Shown here: one piece after another, positions 1-10,966 of the stretch
Layout: each line of letters begins with the position of its first letter
Position numbering within the stretch: the stretch's first letter is position 1
Assembly (NCBI GenBank): GCA_001632435.1
Contig: KV423994.1
Location: 62,001 to 126,000 of the forward strand
From: Calocera cornea HHB12733
Taxonomy: Eukaryota; Basidiomycota; Dacrymycetes; Dacrymycetales; Dacrymycetaceae
Direction: 5' to 3'
Length of the DNA stretch: 64,000 bases
The notes under the pieces: generated by a model
Told to the model about the DNA's origin: nothing
The model's database searches: none
What the model saw: the letters and a program-made list of their open reading frames with translations, nothing else
Made by a program: the position numbers and the translations under genes

Positions 1-1190
1 CGTTCCAGTATCCTCCTCTTCTCCTCAAGCTTTCTTATCGTCCTCGCCACCTGTCATATCTTTGTCAACGGGGCCTCTCTATATCGAGCTTTTCTCCTGG
101 CACCAACTGTACCTGCGGACATGCAAACGATGATGCAAGCGACCACTATTTTCTTCGAAGACAGCAGCTCACCGCTGGCTTTGACTGGAGTGATTCTGTA
201 CTTGTTGGCGGTACGGTAGCTCTGTTTGGAGACGTATACGCTTCTAATTACTTGCCAGACCTTTACGCAAGACTTGATCCTTGTGCGTACTGTTTCATAA
301 TTGCAACATCAAGCGGGGATTCATCGCAATCTAGTTGTGGCGTCTGTACGTGGTGTGGCAGCACTGGTGGCTGGTGGCAGCTGGGATAGTCATTGAGTTA
401 GCATTGGGTGGTGAGTGACTCCTCGTCCACCAACTCCACCTCGCTCTGATCTATGGGGAATTGGGGCGTCGTCAAGGCTGCACCATCCCTTCTTTGGTCC
501 TCATCGCTAATCCCATCAACACCTACACCACCCCCGCCGTTTATCAGCTTGTCGTACCTGCCTACGCTATACATCTCATCTTCAACTGTAGCGTGACTTT
601 CCTGATTGTCTATAAACTCTGGTCAATGGGACGCAAGCTGGAATCGTTCTTTCCAGGGCATGGCAGTTACTACGGAAGGGGGATCGGGATCCTGGTTGAG
701 AGTGGATCCATCTACACCATCGCCACCGCCGTGAATTTGGGTCTGTTTGTTGCACGTCTGCAGGTAGCCGACAGCATGACAAACGTGTTGATTCAACTGG
801 CGGTAGGCAACCACAATTATGGCGTCCGCTTACTTCCCTGACACACCCGCATAGACACTCACTCCACTTCTGATTGTCGTCCGCGTCGGCTTCTCACTCT
901 CACCCGGGAGTGCCGACTCCTCGGCGGCGGCGGTCACCGCCGACATACCAGCTGATGTCTCCCGCGAGTCACCGGTAACTCAGATGATTCGTACCCGGCA
1001 GACCAAGCGTCAGCAGCGGGCGCAGGACGAAGCCCGAAACCGGGCGGTACGCATTGCGGTGCGGCGAGAGGTAGAGTTTACGAATGTGCCCGCTCCCAGG
1101 CAGGAGGAGGTGGATCGGGACAGTTTTGACCTGGAGATGGACGAGCTGTCAAAGAAGCACGATGGGTTAGGTGCGGAGGATCGGGTTTGA
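1..1190 (+). CDS. Multi-pass membrane protein, DUF6534-like (5' end outside window)
   Basis: The gene enters the window in frame at base 1 and ends at the TGA at 1188-1190. Exons read as <1-210, 259-282, 335-410, 477-802 and 855-1190, giving 323 codons. The translation has several hydrophobic helices, aromatic-rich loops (a WRLYVVWQHWW stretch at the start of the third exon) and a conserved block YGRGIGILVESGSIYTI near 670-720. This arrangement is typical of the large basidiomycete families of about seven-TM proteins labelled DUF6533/DUF6534, whose biochemical role is unknown. The last exon encodes a final hydrophobic segment, then a hydrophilic cytosolic tail rich in R, Q, E and D. The start codon and first helices lie upstream of the window. 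The introns are 48-66 nt and canonical. Family assignment is by pattern recognition; no catalytic motif is visible and I infer no function. Confidence 0.75.
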
Positions 1191-1473
1191 ATTTGATCTA
1201 TGCTCTATGCTCATTCTATACATTTAAATCTAAGATGCAATAATGTGTCAAGCGTAGATACCTCTGCCACGCATACCCACGTGCACACTCCCTTCTCATT
1301 CAAGAGTGCTACACTTTATTCTACTTTCATTTGACAGAGATAACGGGTGTTAGCGTGGGAAATGAACCTTCCGGCAAATGCTGGCCGGCTGAGGTCTGTT
1401 GTGAGTGGGTCAGATGCAGGGCAGATCCCTGAGCTCGATGAGGTGTAGGCCAACTCGCCGGTTCGGGCGACAG

Positions 1474-1520
1474 CTTACGAAAGCGGGGAGTTGGACGACG
1501 CTTACGAAAGCGGGGAGTTG
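1474..1520. repeat. 27-bp tandem direct duplication
   Basis: The 20-mer CTTACGAAAGCGGGGAGTTG occurs at 1474 and again at 1501, a 27-nt period, in the 654-base gap between the membrane-protein gene and the vacuolar protease gene. I see no gene in that gap (1191-1844). Confidence 0.8.
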
Positions 1521-1844
1521 ACTTGTCCCTGAGCAAAAGTCCTGGAAAGTACCCGGTTGAAGGGTGTGAGATACGCACTACCAAAATACGTTGAAGGCAT
1601 CAACAATCTCCGTACGCAGGATGGCCCAAATTCGAGGGAGTTAAGCATGATTGAACTGAATCCCATGAGTCCAGGGAACGAATACAACCCGTGACATCAT
1701 CGAGACCCTGTCCATCCATCCGGAGTCGGACCTTCCCCGTTTCAGCCATCTTCGCCTCGTCACCCCCACCTCGCCCGCTGCTCGCTGGCCTCTCTCCCTC
1801 TCCTCGCAGCTAGTGGGCGACAAAGCGAACCATCCTCTGCAGAG

Positions 1845-4645
1845 ATGCAGATCACGCCCTACTTTCGTTTCGGCCTCGGGCCTGTCACCTTCCTCATCAC
1901 AATCACCTATATCGCCATCTTCGCCGCAACTGTGGGCATCCACGAGTATGGCTGGGACGCACCTGAGAAGGGCAGCGGCGAGCGGATGGGGCTGGATCTG
2001 GAGGGTGCGATGGATGACCTGCGTGTGGTATGCTTGTACTGTCTCTTCATGAGGAAGGACGCTTAATACCGGGGTGTAGATCGCCAGACGGCCACACCCG
2101 TACAACTCCAAGGAGAACGACGTTGTGCACGACCACATTCTCTCACGCGTCAATGCGATGGCCGTGGGCAAGTCGTTCATCGAAGTGGACGACGACATGA
2201 TCAGCAACACCACCTTCGTGAACGGAGGTGTGCTCGGGGACTTGGCGAGCACGCATATGGGGAATGTGATGTACTTCGAGGGGACGAATATCCTCGTGAA
2301 GGTCGAGGGAGAGCGGCCAGGATTGCCAGCAGTTCTGCTCAGTGCCCACTATGATAGTGTCTCCACTGCTCCTGGTACTTCATCATCATGTATGCGACCA
2401 TGCGGAAGCTGAGATGCATGCACAGGTGCGACGGACAATGGGATGGGCGTGACCTCGCTCCTCGCCCTGATCTCCCACTACAGCACACACCGCCCTCCCC
2501 GCACACTCATCTTCAACATCAACAACGCAGAGGAAGACGGTCTGCTGGGTGCCTGGGCCTTCCTCTCCCACCCGTGGTCCGCCCTTCCAAAAACATTCCT
2601 CAACCTCGAAGGTGCGGGCCAAGCCGGGCGTCCCGTCCTCTTCCGCACCTCCTCCCCACACGTCACTTCAGCCTACCACGGCGTCCCCCACCCGCACGGC
2701 AACTCCATCTCGGCGGACGCATTCAAGCAGAAGCTCGTGAGGAGTAACACCGACTATGTGGTGTATGCGACCAAGGGTTGGGAGGGGCTCGATCTTGCGT
2801 TTTATAGGGGCAGGAGCAGGTATCATACGAGGGCGGACTCGGTGCCGGGCGTGGAGGGAACCAGGGCGCAGTGGGCCATGCTAGAGAGTGCGTATTGGGC
2901 GACGGAGGGACTCATGGCAGACGAGGGTGCGAATGAGGGTGGAGAAACGGTGTACTTCGATGGTGTGTCTGTTTCCTGATGTCGTCGCCATATGATACTC
3001 ATGAAATGCAGTTCTCGGCTCTGCCATCGCCGTCTTCTCGCTTCAAACGGTCTACATCATCAACATCCTCTTTCTGATCCTAGGACCAATGATTGTCGGC
3101 GGCATGCTGTGGTTCACCCACGTCAGGCGGCGCGTGGCTTTCCCACTCCGTGGATGGGTGCGTTTCCCCGTCGCACTCGTGGTCAGCTTTGGCGGGACCA
3201 TGGCGCTCGCGTTCATCTACAACAAGGCGAATCCATATGTAAGTCTCACGCTCGATCGTTTCGTATACGGCTAAGAGTATAATCAGATCGTCCACTCCTC
3301 GTCCTACGTCGTGCTCATCTCCTTCCTCTGCACCGCCTTTGTCCTCCTCACCGTGACCCTACGCCTCTTCGCCAACCTGCGCCCAGTGCACGAGCAAAAG
3401 CTCATCGTACTGATCGAGCTGTACATCTTCTGGTGGTTCCTCCTCGCCATCTCGACCGGATTCGAGGGCGCGCCGCAGTACCTCGTGGGCCCGTACTTCG
3501 TCACGCTGTTCAACGCCGGCACGTTCTTCGCCCTCCTTCTGGGGCTGGGAGAGGACGCGCTCCTCGAGTGGAGGGGCAGTAATGAGAAGGAACGCATCGT
3601 GTCCGTACCCGGAGAAGAGGAGGGTGACCCGGACGTCGAGGACCGGGCACGGGACGTCAGCCAGTCGCTCCCCGCCGAGCCAACAGAACGCACCCCGCTC
3701 GTTCCGCGCGAGCAGCCCGTCGATCCGGTGCACGAGGGCGAGCGGCAGATCTTCGCCCTGTGGATGTTCCAGTTCTGGCTCGCGGTCGTTTTCCCGGCTA
3801 TATGGACATGCCAGACCGTGCTGCTCCTCATGACTGCGCTCGGGCAGACGCTCGTGGACGGCAGTGCGCCCATCACGGTGTACCTCGGCATGGCCTTCTT
3901 CGGGTACCTCATCGTCCTCCCGCTCGCACCGTTCCTCCATGCGATGCACTTCAACAGCACCCTGACCCTGGCTCTTCTGCTGCTCGGCAGCGGCATTTGG
4001 TGCCTTGCCGCTGCACCCTTCACACCCAGCTTTCCGTTCAAGACATTCTACCGGCAGGTGGTAACCCTCGACTCCAACCCAGTAAGGAACGAAGTCATGC
4101 TCGGCGGCATCCCCTCGGTCATCCCCGCGACGGTCACTAGCTGGAAACCGAGCGCCGAGGTAGAGTGTGGAAGTAGCTTGGACGTCATGTTCCGCCCTAA
4201 TCTTGTGGCCTGCGTCTGGGAGGGGCACGCTGGAGCCGAAGGAATGGGCGTGGACTTCCGCGTCACTCGCACCAGCTCTGGCACCGCCAAGCTGGAAGTG
4301 ACGGGCTCGAATACGCGCTCCTGCGGCGTGCAATTTGACAAGCCTGTGCACTCGCTCCGGATCGCCGACGCGGCCGCGCCGTCCTCGACCCCGGACAAGG
4401 TCGACCAGGTCGCGTTGATGTCCCGCACGTGGAACAAGACGTTCGAGCTTGAATTCGACTTTGATCAAGAAATGCAAGGCGGCACGGTGTACTGCGAATA
4501 TGCGGATGCGCGGCCGGGACAAATACCGGACTTTGATGATGTGATGGAGAGTATTCCGGTATGGGCGACGGTCACGAAAGGAAGCAGTGGATTGGTGATT
4601 GCGAGGAAGAGCTGGAAGGTTCCCGGCTTGGAGGAGGGCGATTAG
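1845..4645 (+). CDS. PFF1: Vacuolar membrane protease, M28 family (PFF1-like)
   Basis: Exons 1845-2027, 2080-2374, 2426-2962, 3012-3238 and 3287-4645 join in phase to an 866-residue protein. An N-terminal TM helix (about residues 8-30) is followed by a lumenal M28 metallopeptidase domain. Expected zinc-ligand blocks are visible: SAHYDS near residue 150, TDNG near 161, the NNAEEDG pair of glutamates near 195, and RYHTRADS further on. The C-terminal half has many hydrophobic helices and then a lumenal beta-rich tail. Size and order match yeast Pff1 and its fungal orthologues, a polytopic vacuolar membrane protease with an M28 aminopeptidase-like domain. The ATG at 1845 gives the usual short cytosolic N-terminus and TM anchor. 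The gene converges on the methyltransferase at 4995-5997. Family assignment is strong; substrate is unknown. Confidence 0.93.
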
Positions 4646-4994
4646 GAGTGCTCTGCTGAACGGACTGAGAATGTACCAAGCTACGATAGCTTATGTTTTC
4701 GAGACTCATCCTTCATCTGTTCTCTATCAATGTATGAATGTATAACTTATTAGCATGTCATTTGCTGAGGATGGCCAACCAACCCTCGCTACCATTATAC
4801 CCTGGGCGTGTGCATAGCGTGTGTCGTCTGCGCTTTGAATCATCTTTATCACGGTCGGCTTCACAACAACTTTGTGATCACTGGCAAAACACTTCAATTC
4901 TTCCTGTCATTGTTTGTTTGATCTTGGCAATGCGTTACCGGCACATATCATAGTACTATGGGTCCATATGTGCTGATATTACCCGTTCATTCGT
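4646..4994. other. Convergent 3' intergenic spacer
   Basis: 349 bases between two convergent stop codons. AT content rises here, consistent with 3' UTR and polyadenylation sequences for both flanking genes. No ORF with protein-like composition is seen. Confidence 0.6.
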
Positions 4995-5997
4995 CTACGC
5001 GGCCTTGCGGAACAGCAGCAGCGCCATCGGGTTCTCCAAATTCACCAACTCCTCATGAAATCCCATCTTCTCCGCCTCCGCCTTCAACGTCTTCACGAGC
5101 CTCGCGGTGATATCGCCTTCGGGGTTCTGCGCGTCCTCGGGATGCGCCTTGGCGTAATTATGGACCGAGCTGCTCGTCTTGAACCACCCTTCGACCCCAG
5201 CCCAGGGCATCTGCCTCTTGATGATGACCGGCTGGCGATCTTCGATGTGCATGCGCGGGAAGTGCTCGCTGACATACTTGATCCTCTTCTCCGCAGCCGC
5301 GTCGAACCCTTCTCCAGGCGAGGGGATAGGATCGAGGAAGGCATGTACGATGTCGAACCCGGGCTGAGAGGCGTACGGCAGGAGCCCGGCAGGCGACATG
5401 GCGTAGTGCTCGATGTACGTGTTCAGTGCCGTGAGCGGCGGGCCAAGCTGGAAGACGGTGTAACTGAAGAAGGCCACCGTCCCATGAGGTTTCAAGACGC
5501 GTCGAATCTCGTCCCACGTCTCGGGGAACTTGAAGTATTGGCAAGAGGTCGCTGTTCGAGTTATCAGCGGGGGACATTTGCGTGCGTGGCTCGGCCAGGC
5601 GCACCAGCGGTGATCAGGTCCACACTCCCATCCTCCAGGAAGTCCAACTTCTCGGATGGCGCAACTACATACTTCACGCTCCCTCCGCTCTTGGTTTGCT
5701 GCGGGATCTTGCGAGCGCTCTCGATCATCGCATCGGACGGGTCGACCCCGAAGACATGGTCGAACCGCGTTGTGGTGGTGCGTGCGGACTGACCTGTACA
5801 GACGTGAGTTCACTAGCTCTCCGCTGTTATTGCCCAATGGGCGCACCAGTACCGCATCCCAGGTCCACACATGTTCCCCATTTGCCACCTCCAGACTCAT
5901 GGTATGCATAGATTGTCTCGTATAGCGCATCTGGGTATGATGGGCGGAACGACTGGTACTGCTCCGCGTCGAAATCCTTGGCAGCGAACGCAGCCAT
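4995..5997 (-). CDS. SAM-dependent methyltransferase, class I (Methyltransf_11 type)
   Basis: Read on the minus strand as exons 5847-5997, 5605-5793 and 4995-5551, giving 298 residues. The start ATG at 5997 opens with FDAEQYQSFRPSYPDALY, a signature of fungal methyltransferases of this type. SAM-binding motif I, VDLGCGTG, is at residues 44-51 and spans the first intron (completed by Q after splicing). Motif II-like FDHVFGVDPSDAMI follows in exon 2, and FPETWDEIRRVLKPHGTVAFF is the post-motif III helix and strand (joined here as FPETWDEIRRVLKPHG). Yeast trans-aconitate methyltransferase Tmt1 belongs to this broad group, but the substrate cannot be read from sequence. Introns are 53 nt each. 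Earlier ATG-initiated reading of exon 2 as coding start is rejected because it lacks motif I. Confidence 0.88.
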
Positions 5998-6734
5998 GTC
6001 TGCTGCCTACTACAGTAATCGTACTATGTGGTACTCTGGCCTCAGCTTTGATAACTACTCAACACGATCTAATAACCGTGAGTAGTTGACAATCGACGCA
6101 AATCGAAAGATGGAAAGGACAACACAACCGTACCCGAGCGTGACTGATGACTTGGAGCCATGATGACGCGTGGATTTCCATCTTGACCAGGATCACGTGA
6201 TGTGTCCCGCAAAACAATCCCACGAAAGCTCTCGTCACCGTGGACTCTGTGAGCACACGTGAGCAAACCTTGTGCCTGGACGATTCCGAAAGCCAGAAAT
6301 CAACAAGAAAGCGTCCATACAAACACACAGTCTCCCATCTTCCTACCCTTCAAAGCCCATTGGCACCGTGATCTATCATTGTACTGTAAGTTGCAGCTCT
6401 CTCTCTGTGGATACCGTACAGTACTCCGAACTTGTCAGCTGTGCTTATACCTACTTCTGATAGTCAGCTGCTAGAGTTCTCTGGCTAAGCGCAAGCCTAC
6501 TGCGCACAGTAGGCGCGCTTATTCCCAGTCTCGTAGCTGGATATATACCGTAGGCGGCGGCCTGCTCAGGCTGCGACTCGCGAGACCCGAGACCGTAGGT
6601 CCTGTCCTCAGATGGGCTGCAGCAACGAAGTACGGCCACACACCGTCTTCGTATGCACTGGGGGCACCAGATCCCCATCGAGAATGATATCAGCACCCGC
6701 ATGCGACGTCGACACTCGTGAAGTACAGTACGAC

Positions 6735-6965
6735 TAATCCAAAACATGTGCACATCATGCAAACGGTAACTTATCGCTACAAGTGCCAAGGAGACCAAAG
6801 CCAACTGCAACTTTTGGGGCAGGAGGTGGTTATCGTATTGGTTGCCAGTTTCCAGCGGGTGAGATTAGACCGCAAAAGACCGCGGAAAGAAAAGAAGCAC
6901 GATGACTTTGTGGGGCTTGACGATGGATTTGCACCGAACCAGCTTCAAGTTGTGCTAGGAGATAC
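6735..6965 (+). repeat. Dispersed repeat, copy A (lacks tRNA-like end)
   Basis: Two segments match other places in the window. Bases 6737-6810 (with AATCCAAAACATGTGCACAT and CGCTACAAGTGCCAAGGAGACC) resemble 49735-49800, just downstream of the KRE33 stop codon. Bases 6868-6965, containing CTTGACGATGGATTTGCACC, resemble the body of the repeats at 41.7-42.1 kb (minus strand) and 49.1-49.5 kb. Read in one frame the core gives VGLDDGFAP here, VALDDGFAP in the 42 kb copy and VALRDGFA in the 49 kb copy. The tRNA-like module of those two copies is absent. Confidence 0.65.
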
Positions 6966-7470
6966 ACCATCGGATGCCACTGTTCGGAGGCGTAAAGCCG
7001 TTGGATGCCATTAGCACGGCACATTACCCTAGCATGCCATCAAACAACGCTTCCGGACAGTTGCACTCATCATAACGTAGCAAGAAGATACTCAACTCTC
7101 AATGTAATTTGTTGAGAATGCATGCTCTTTACAGTGGTAAGCTTTTCTGCTATTATGATAAAGGTGCTACAGAGGACGTGTTTTCATGGATGAGGTTCAG
7201 CTCAGTCAGATGAAGCAACATTTTCTCAATCTACAACAGAGATCATACAGTTAAGACTGACACACTTCATGAGTAGGAGGGTGACACCAGTCCTGCCTCT
7301 ACTGACATGTATTTGCAATTTTTTCATTTCGAGTTGCATATCTTCTTGCTACTTTGTGATGAGCGCAGGTGTCCGGAAGCGTTGTTTGATGGCATGCTAG
7401 GGTAATGCACCGTGCTAATGGCATCCGACGGCTTTACGCCTCCGAACAGTACTAGTGGCATCCGAGGGTT
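6966..7470. repeat. Large imperfect inverted repeat (arms about 135 bp)
   Basis: The left arm (about 6966-7100) reappears as its reverse complement at about 7333-7470. The best core runs from GTTCGGAGGCGTAAAGCCGT through CCCTAGCATGCCATCAAACA to CGCTTCCGGACA, with only a few substitutions over about 85 bases. An ACTAGT-type insertion of a few bases sits in the right arm near 7450. The 230-base spacer shows no coding signal. The structure could be a foldback or MITE-like element, or a repeat inserted twice in opposite orientation. Confidence 0.8.
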
Positions 7471-8587
7471 TATCTCGGTTCTCCGCGTCGGGCTTTGCGC
7501 TTGGCACCGGCTGGGCAGCGCGTACAGTACACAGGAAGCGGGCTCGCGCAGAGATACTGTCCTGTGCAGTACCGACAGGACGTACGTATCTGCTGCAGCA
7601 CAGGCACTGGCGCAGCCTCCTCCAGACAGTCCTATTGCAGAAAGTAAGAACAATGGCGGCTGCTAGGTATAGGTATAGCTGCAGTAGGTGACATAGTACA
7701 GTAGTAGTACATACTATGGCTGCAGCCACCGGCGGTTGCTCTTGGCGCTTACGCAATCGGCGCAGCGCGGTATGTCCGGTCGGTCGGAGATGCAAAGCCT
7801 GTCCATGCGTTTGTGCATGTGCATGTGCATGTGCTTGAGTGCTCCGCCCGCGCCCGAGACGGCGGTCTAGCGTCCCCACCGCAAGTGCAGACGTTGATGA
7901 TCATTGCGGGATGTCTCTCAGGGAGAGTGCCAGTGTGCACGCTGTGGGTCCGACGTATCGGGCGCCTGCGCCTGTGCCCCGCCAGGACGATATGAGTCGA
8001 TGCTGTGCTCCGGAAAAGCAGGCGGGCGACGTCAGGGCCCTGCGCGCCAAGCGGAGGGGCGGTGGGCGGTCGCGGTCGCGGTCGCATGCGCAGAGACTGT
8101 CTTGTTCTGCATCGGAGGTGACGGAGTAAGTACTGTGCCCACATGACAATACTCGGTACTGTACTGTCCGCTCTCCGATTCCCAGATTCAGAGTTTCCCA
8201 TAAATGCCAAAAGGCGATTGATTGATTGTGCATGCATGCATCAGGGTCCCTGCTTGTGGTGCAGATTAGACGTTCTGACTCCGCTGCCGAGCGCCCAGCT
8301 CTTCTCCTCCCTGCCTCCCTGCCTCCCTGCCTCCCGTTCCACCGCCCGGCCCTCCCCCAACCACCACCTACATACACCCCCGCTTCACTTGCCGGCCGCC
8401 CACCCCAACCCGCCCACACCCCACTCTGGCGTCGTCACAAGGATCATCCTCCGCCTCCGCCTCCGACTCGGCGTCAGCGAGCGCTCCGCCGAGCCAAGCA
8501 CTCTCAGACACAGACACACCCACAGGCTCGGCACCCTCCTCCTCCTCCTCCTCCTCCTCCTCCTCTCCCTCCCCAACAACCAGCACA

Positions 8588-10966
8588 ATGGCCACAACCC
8601 CCTCAGACACTCCCACTCCCACTCAGACCCCCACACCCACCCTATCCCCCTCCGGGCCCACCCCAACCCCATCGGGCCCCAGCGGACGCCAGGGCCCGAG
8701 CGGGAGCGCCGACGACGGCGGCGGCGGGTCGAGCACCGACTCCGACTCCGGTTCAGGCAGCCCGTACGCCCCTCCCCTTCCCCTTCCCCTTCCGTTCCTC
8801 CATGCTGATACCCTACCCCGCCCAGCTCGGACTCGGGCACTTCGACCAGCTCCGGCACGAGCTCCTCAAGCAGCAGCTCCTCTTCCTCCAGCTCCAGCTC
8901 CAGCTCCTCTTCCTCCAGCTCAAGCAGCTCGAGCTCAAGCTCGAGCAGCTCCTCAAGCCGGTCCAGCACCAGCGACACGAGCACGAGCAGCAGCAGCAGC
9001 ACCTCCTGTGAGTTCACTTTTGTGGTTGGGTTTTGGCCACTGAGCAGCGGGCCGTGCGGGAGCTGAACGGGCTTCTTCTTCTTCTTCCCCTTCTACTTCT
9101 ACGACCTCTACAACCACTTCTTCGGATACGGAGACTTCATCCACTCCTGCTTCTGATTCAACGACCTCCTCCTCCGTTCCGCGGACATCGTCTGACTCTT
9201 CTTCTTCAGCGTCCGACACCTCTACCTCCAGCAGCTCCACAACATCCACCACCTCGACCACCTCGACCTCCAGTTCGAGCTCCACAAGCAGCAGCAGCAG
9301 CGGCTCGTCGACATCACACTCGGGCAGTCTGTCTATCACCCCCACCCCGTCCGGACCCAGCAGCACCATCCCCACGGGCGCGACTGTGACGGGCGGGTCG
9401 AGCTACTGGCAGACGTTCACGCTCGTGACGACGGAGATCAACGGGCAGAGCACGACCGTGCGCACTTTCCCTGCTGTGCTGGCGGCGCACCCTACTGATA
9501 GATCCTGTTTGACGCTGCAGATCCCCGTCCCAACAACACTCAACATCGGCCCCGCGGAGCCGTCGCACAACCCAATGTCCTCGCCCGGCGCCATCGCGGG
9601 CGCGGTCATCGGCGCCCTGGCGGGGCTCGCCATCCTCCTCTTCATCTTCTGGCGCATCCGCCGGCGCTCCCACGCGCTCGCCTCCCTGCCCTACACCCGC
9701 CGGCGGCGCGACATGGGCCTCGAGGGCGAGATGTACGACGATGAGGAGGAGGAGATGACGCAGCGCGCCGCGCTGGGCCCTGGCGTGGGGCGCACCACCC
9801 CAGGGCCGTACGAGTACGGCGTCGTCGGCGGGCTCGCGCCCCCCAGCCACGAGGCGACCATCAGCAGCGTCAACTCCCACTCGCCCTCCGCCAGCACGAG
9901 CGCGACGAGCTACCTTGCCGCCGCTACCCCGCTCGTACCCGCATCGCCCTTCGCTCAGCAGCACCCCATCAGCCCTCCCCCACAGGGAGCAATGCAGTCC
10001 CAGTCCCTCCCGCCCACGGCAGCAGCAGCAGCCGCCATGGCCGCGGGCGCGTACCCGTACCCAGCCCATCCCGGGCAGGCGGCGACGCGCCGCGAAGCGT
10101 CCTCCTCGGGCAGCATCTTCCACGAGGAGGGTGTCTGGCCGCCGCCGCAGTCCCACACGCCCACGCCCAGCACGCCTAGCTTCCCGCCCACACCGCTCCA
10201 GGCGTATGCCGCTCTTGGCCAGCAGCCGCAGCAGCCGAACGTCAACCTGAGCCTCGGCCCGGCTCGGCCGGCGATGGCAGCGGCGCACCAAGGCCACGTG
10301 CGCGGTGCCTCGGGCAGCCTGGGCAGCAGGGGCGACGCGTACGCCGACGACGCGGGCGGGGAGGCGGACAGCCTCATCGGCCCTGGCGCTGGGGGAGGGG
10401 ACGGCTACGGAGCGTACACGGACGACCCGGTGCCGCCGCAGGCGGAGGGGTGGCGCATGTCGGAGCACTCGGGCTCTGGCAGCTGGGGCCAGGCGCCGGG
10501 ACTCGCTGCGTTGGCCGCTGCTGCCGGCTCGGGCTCGGGCTCGGGCTCAGGCTCCATGAGCGCCAAGCAGCGAGAGCGGGCGAGCATCCTCGCGCAGCAA
10601 GCGGAGGCGCGCCAGCGGCGCATGTCCGCCCACTCCCTCGCCAACGCCAACGCCAACGCCAACCCGCTCTCGCCCACCTCCGGCTCCGGGTCCACGACGA
10701 ACCCCGCCTCGCCGACGTCTGCGTACCCGACGACGATCTACAGCGCGGAGCAGGGCGAGGGGGACCCGCGCAGCCCGACCGCGACCATCGTGCAGCACTT
10801 GGATGGCGGGCGGGCGCCGCCCCTGGGTCGGGCCGGGCAGCAGACGGGCGAGCAGACGGGCGAGCAGGTCGTCGAGCTGCCACCGCGGTATGACCAGATC
10901 AGGGCGGATGGGGAGGGGAGCAGCCGGGATCGGGTGCGCAACCTGCGGGAGAAGGCCGGGCGGTAG
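8588..10966 (+). CDS. Ser/Thr-rich single-pass surface protein with PPxY tail (Mid2/WSC-like architecture)
   Basis: Exons 8588-8763, 8826-9007 and 9048-10966 join in phase (758 residues from the ATG at 8588). The first ~240 residues are almost pure Ser/Thr/Pro, including a run of about 30 serines, as in O-mannosylated wall-spanning sensors. A short folded-looking stretch (YWQTFTLVTTEINGQ) precedes a glycine-rich TM helix at about residues 303-325, followed by RIRRRS. The ~430-residue cytosolic tail is low complexity (S, G, P, A, Q) and ends in ELPPRYDQI, with a PPxY motif at 731-734. The architecture resembles yeast Mid2/Wsc sensors; homology is not demonstrated. Ser-rich reading continues upstream in frame to about 8429, so a 5' exon with a signal peptide may be missing. 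Bases 9478-9522 could be a 45-nt intron or be translated. A paralogue is at 21168-22954. Confidence 0.72.

Larger units (their letters stand above)
5998..8420. other. Gene-free, repeat-rich intergenic region
   Basis: About 2.4 kb with no ORF that has protein-like composition or a recognisable domain. It holds one copy of a dispersed repeat (6735-6965), a large inverted repeat (6966-7470), a TGCATG hexamer run (7814-7834), CCTCCCTG octamers near 8307-8334, and four of the five exact GTACAGTAC/GTACTGTAC sites in the window (6416, 6723, 7522, 8156). The 3' part is presumably the promoter of the surface-protein gene that follows. Confidence 0.7.

Noticed and set aside
3359..4522. Long open frame (387 codons) antisense to the PFF1-like gene
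   Set aside because: Arg/Glu/Gly-rich shadow of GC-rich coding DNA with no motif; the plus strand encodes a recognised protein.
5055..5792. Plus-strand open frame of 245 codons over the methyltransferase
   Set aside because: Antisense shadow; the minus strand carries motif I and clean splicing.
8143..8808. His/Pro/Leu-rich open frames overlapping the start of the first Ser-rich gene
   Set aside because: Produced by CTC and CAC simple repeats; the Ser/Thr frame continues through the splice sites and into the TM region.
9314..10468. Antisense open frame of 384 codons
   Set aside because: Shadow of the Ser-rich surface gene; Arg/Ala/Gly-rich composition typical of such artefacts.
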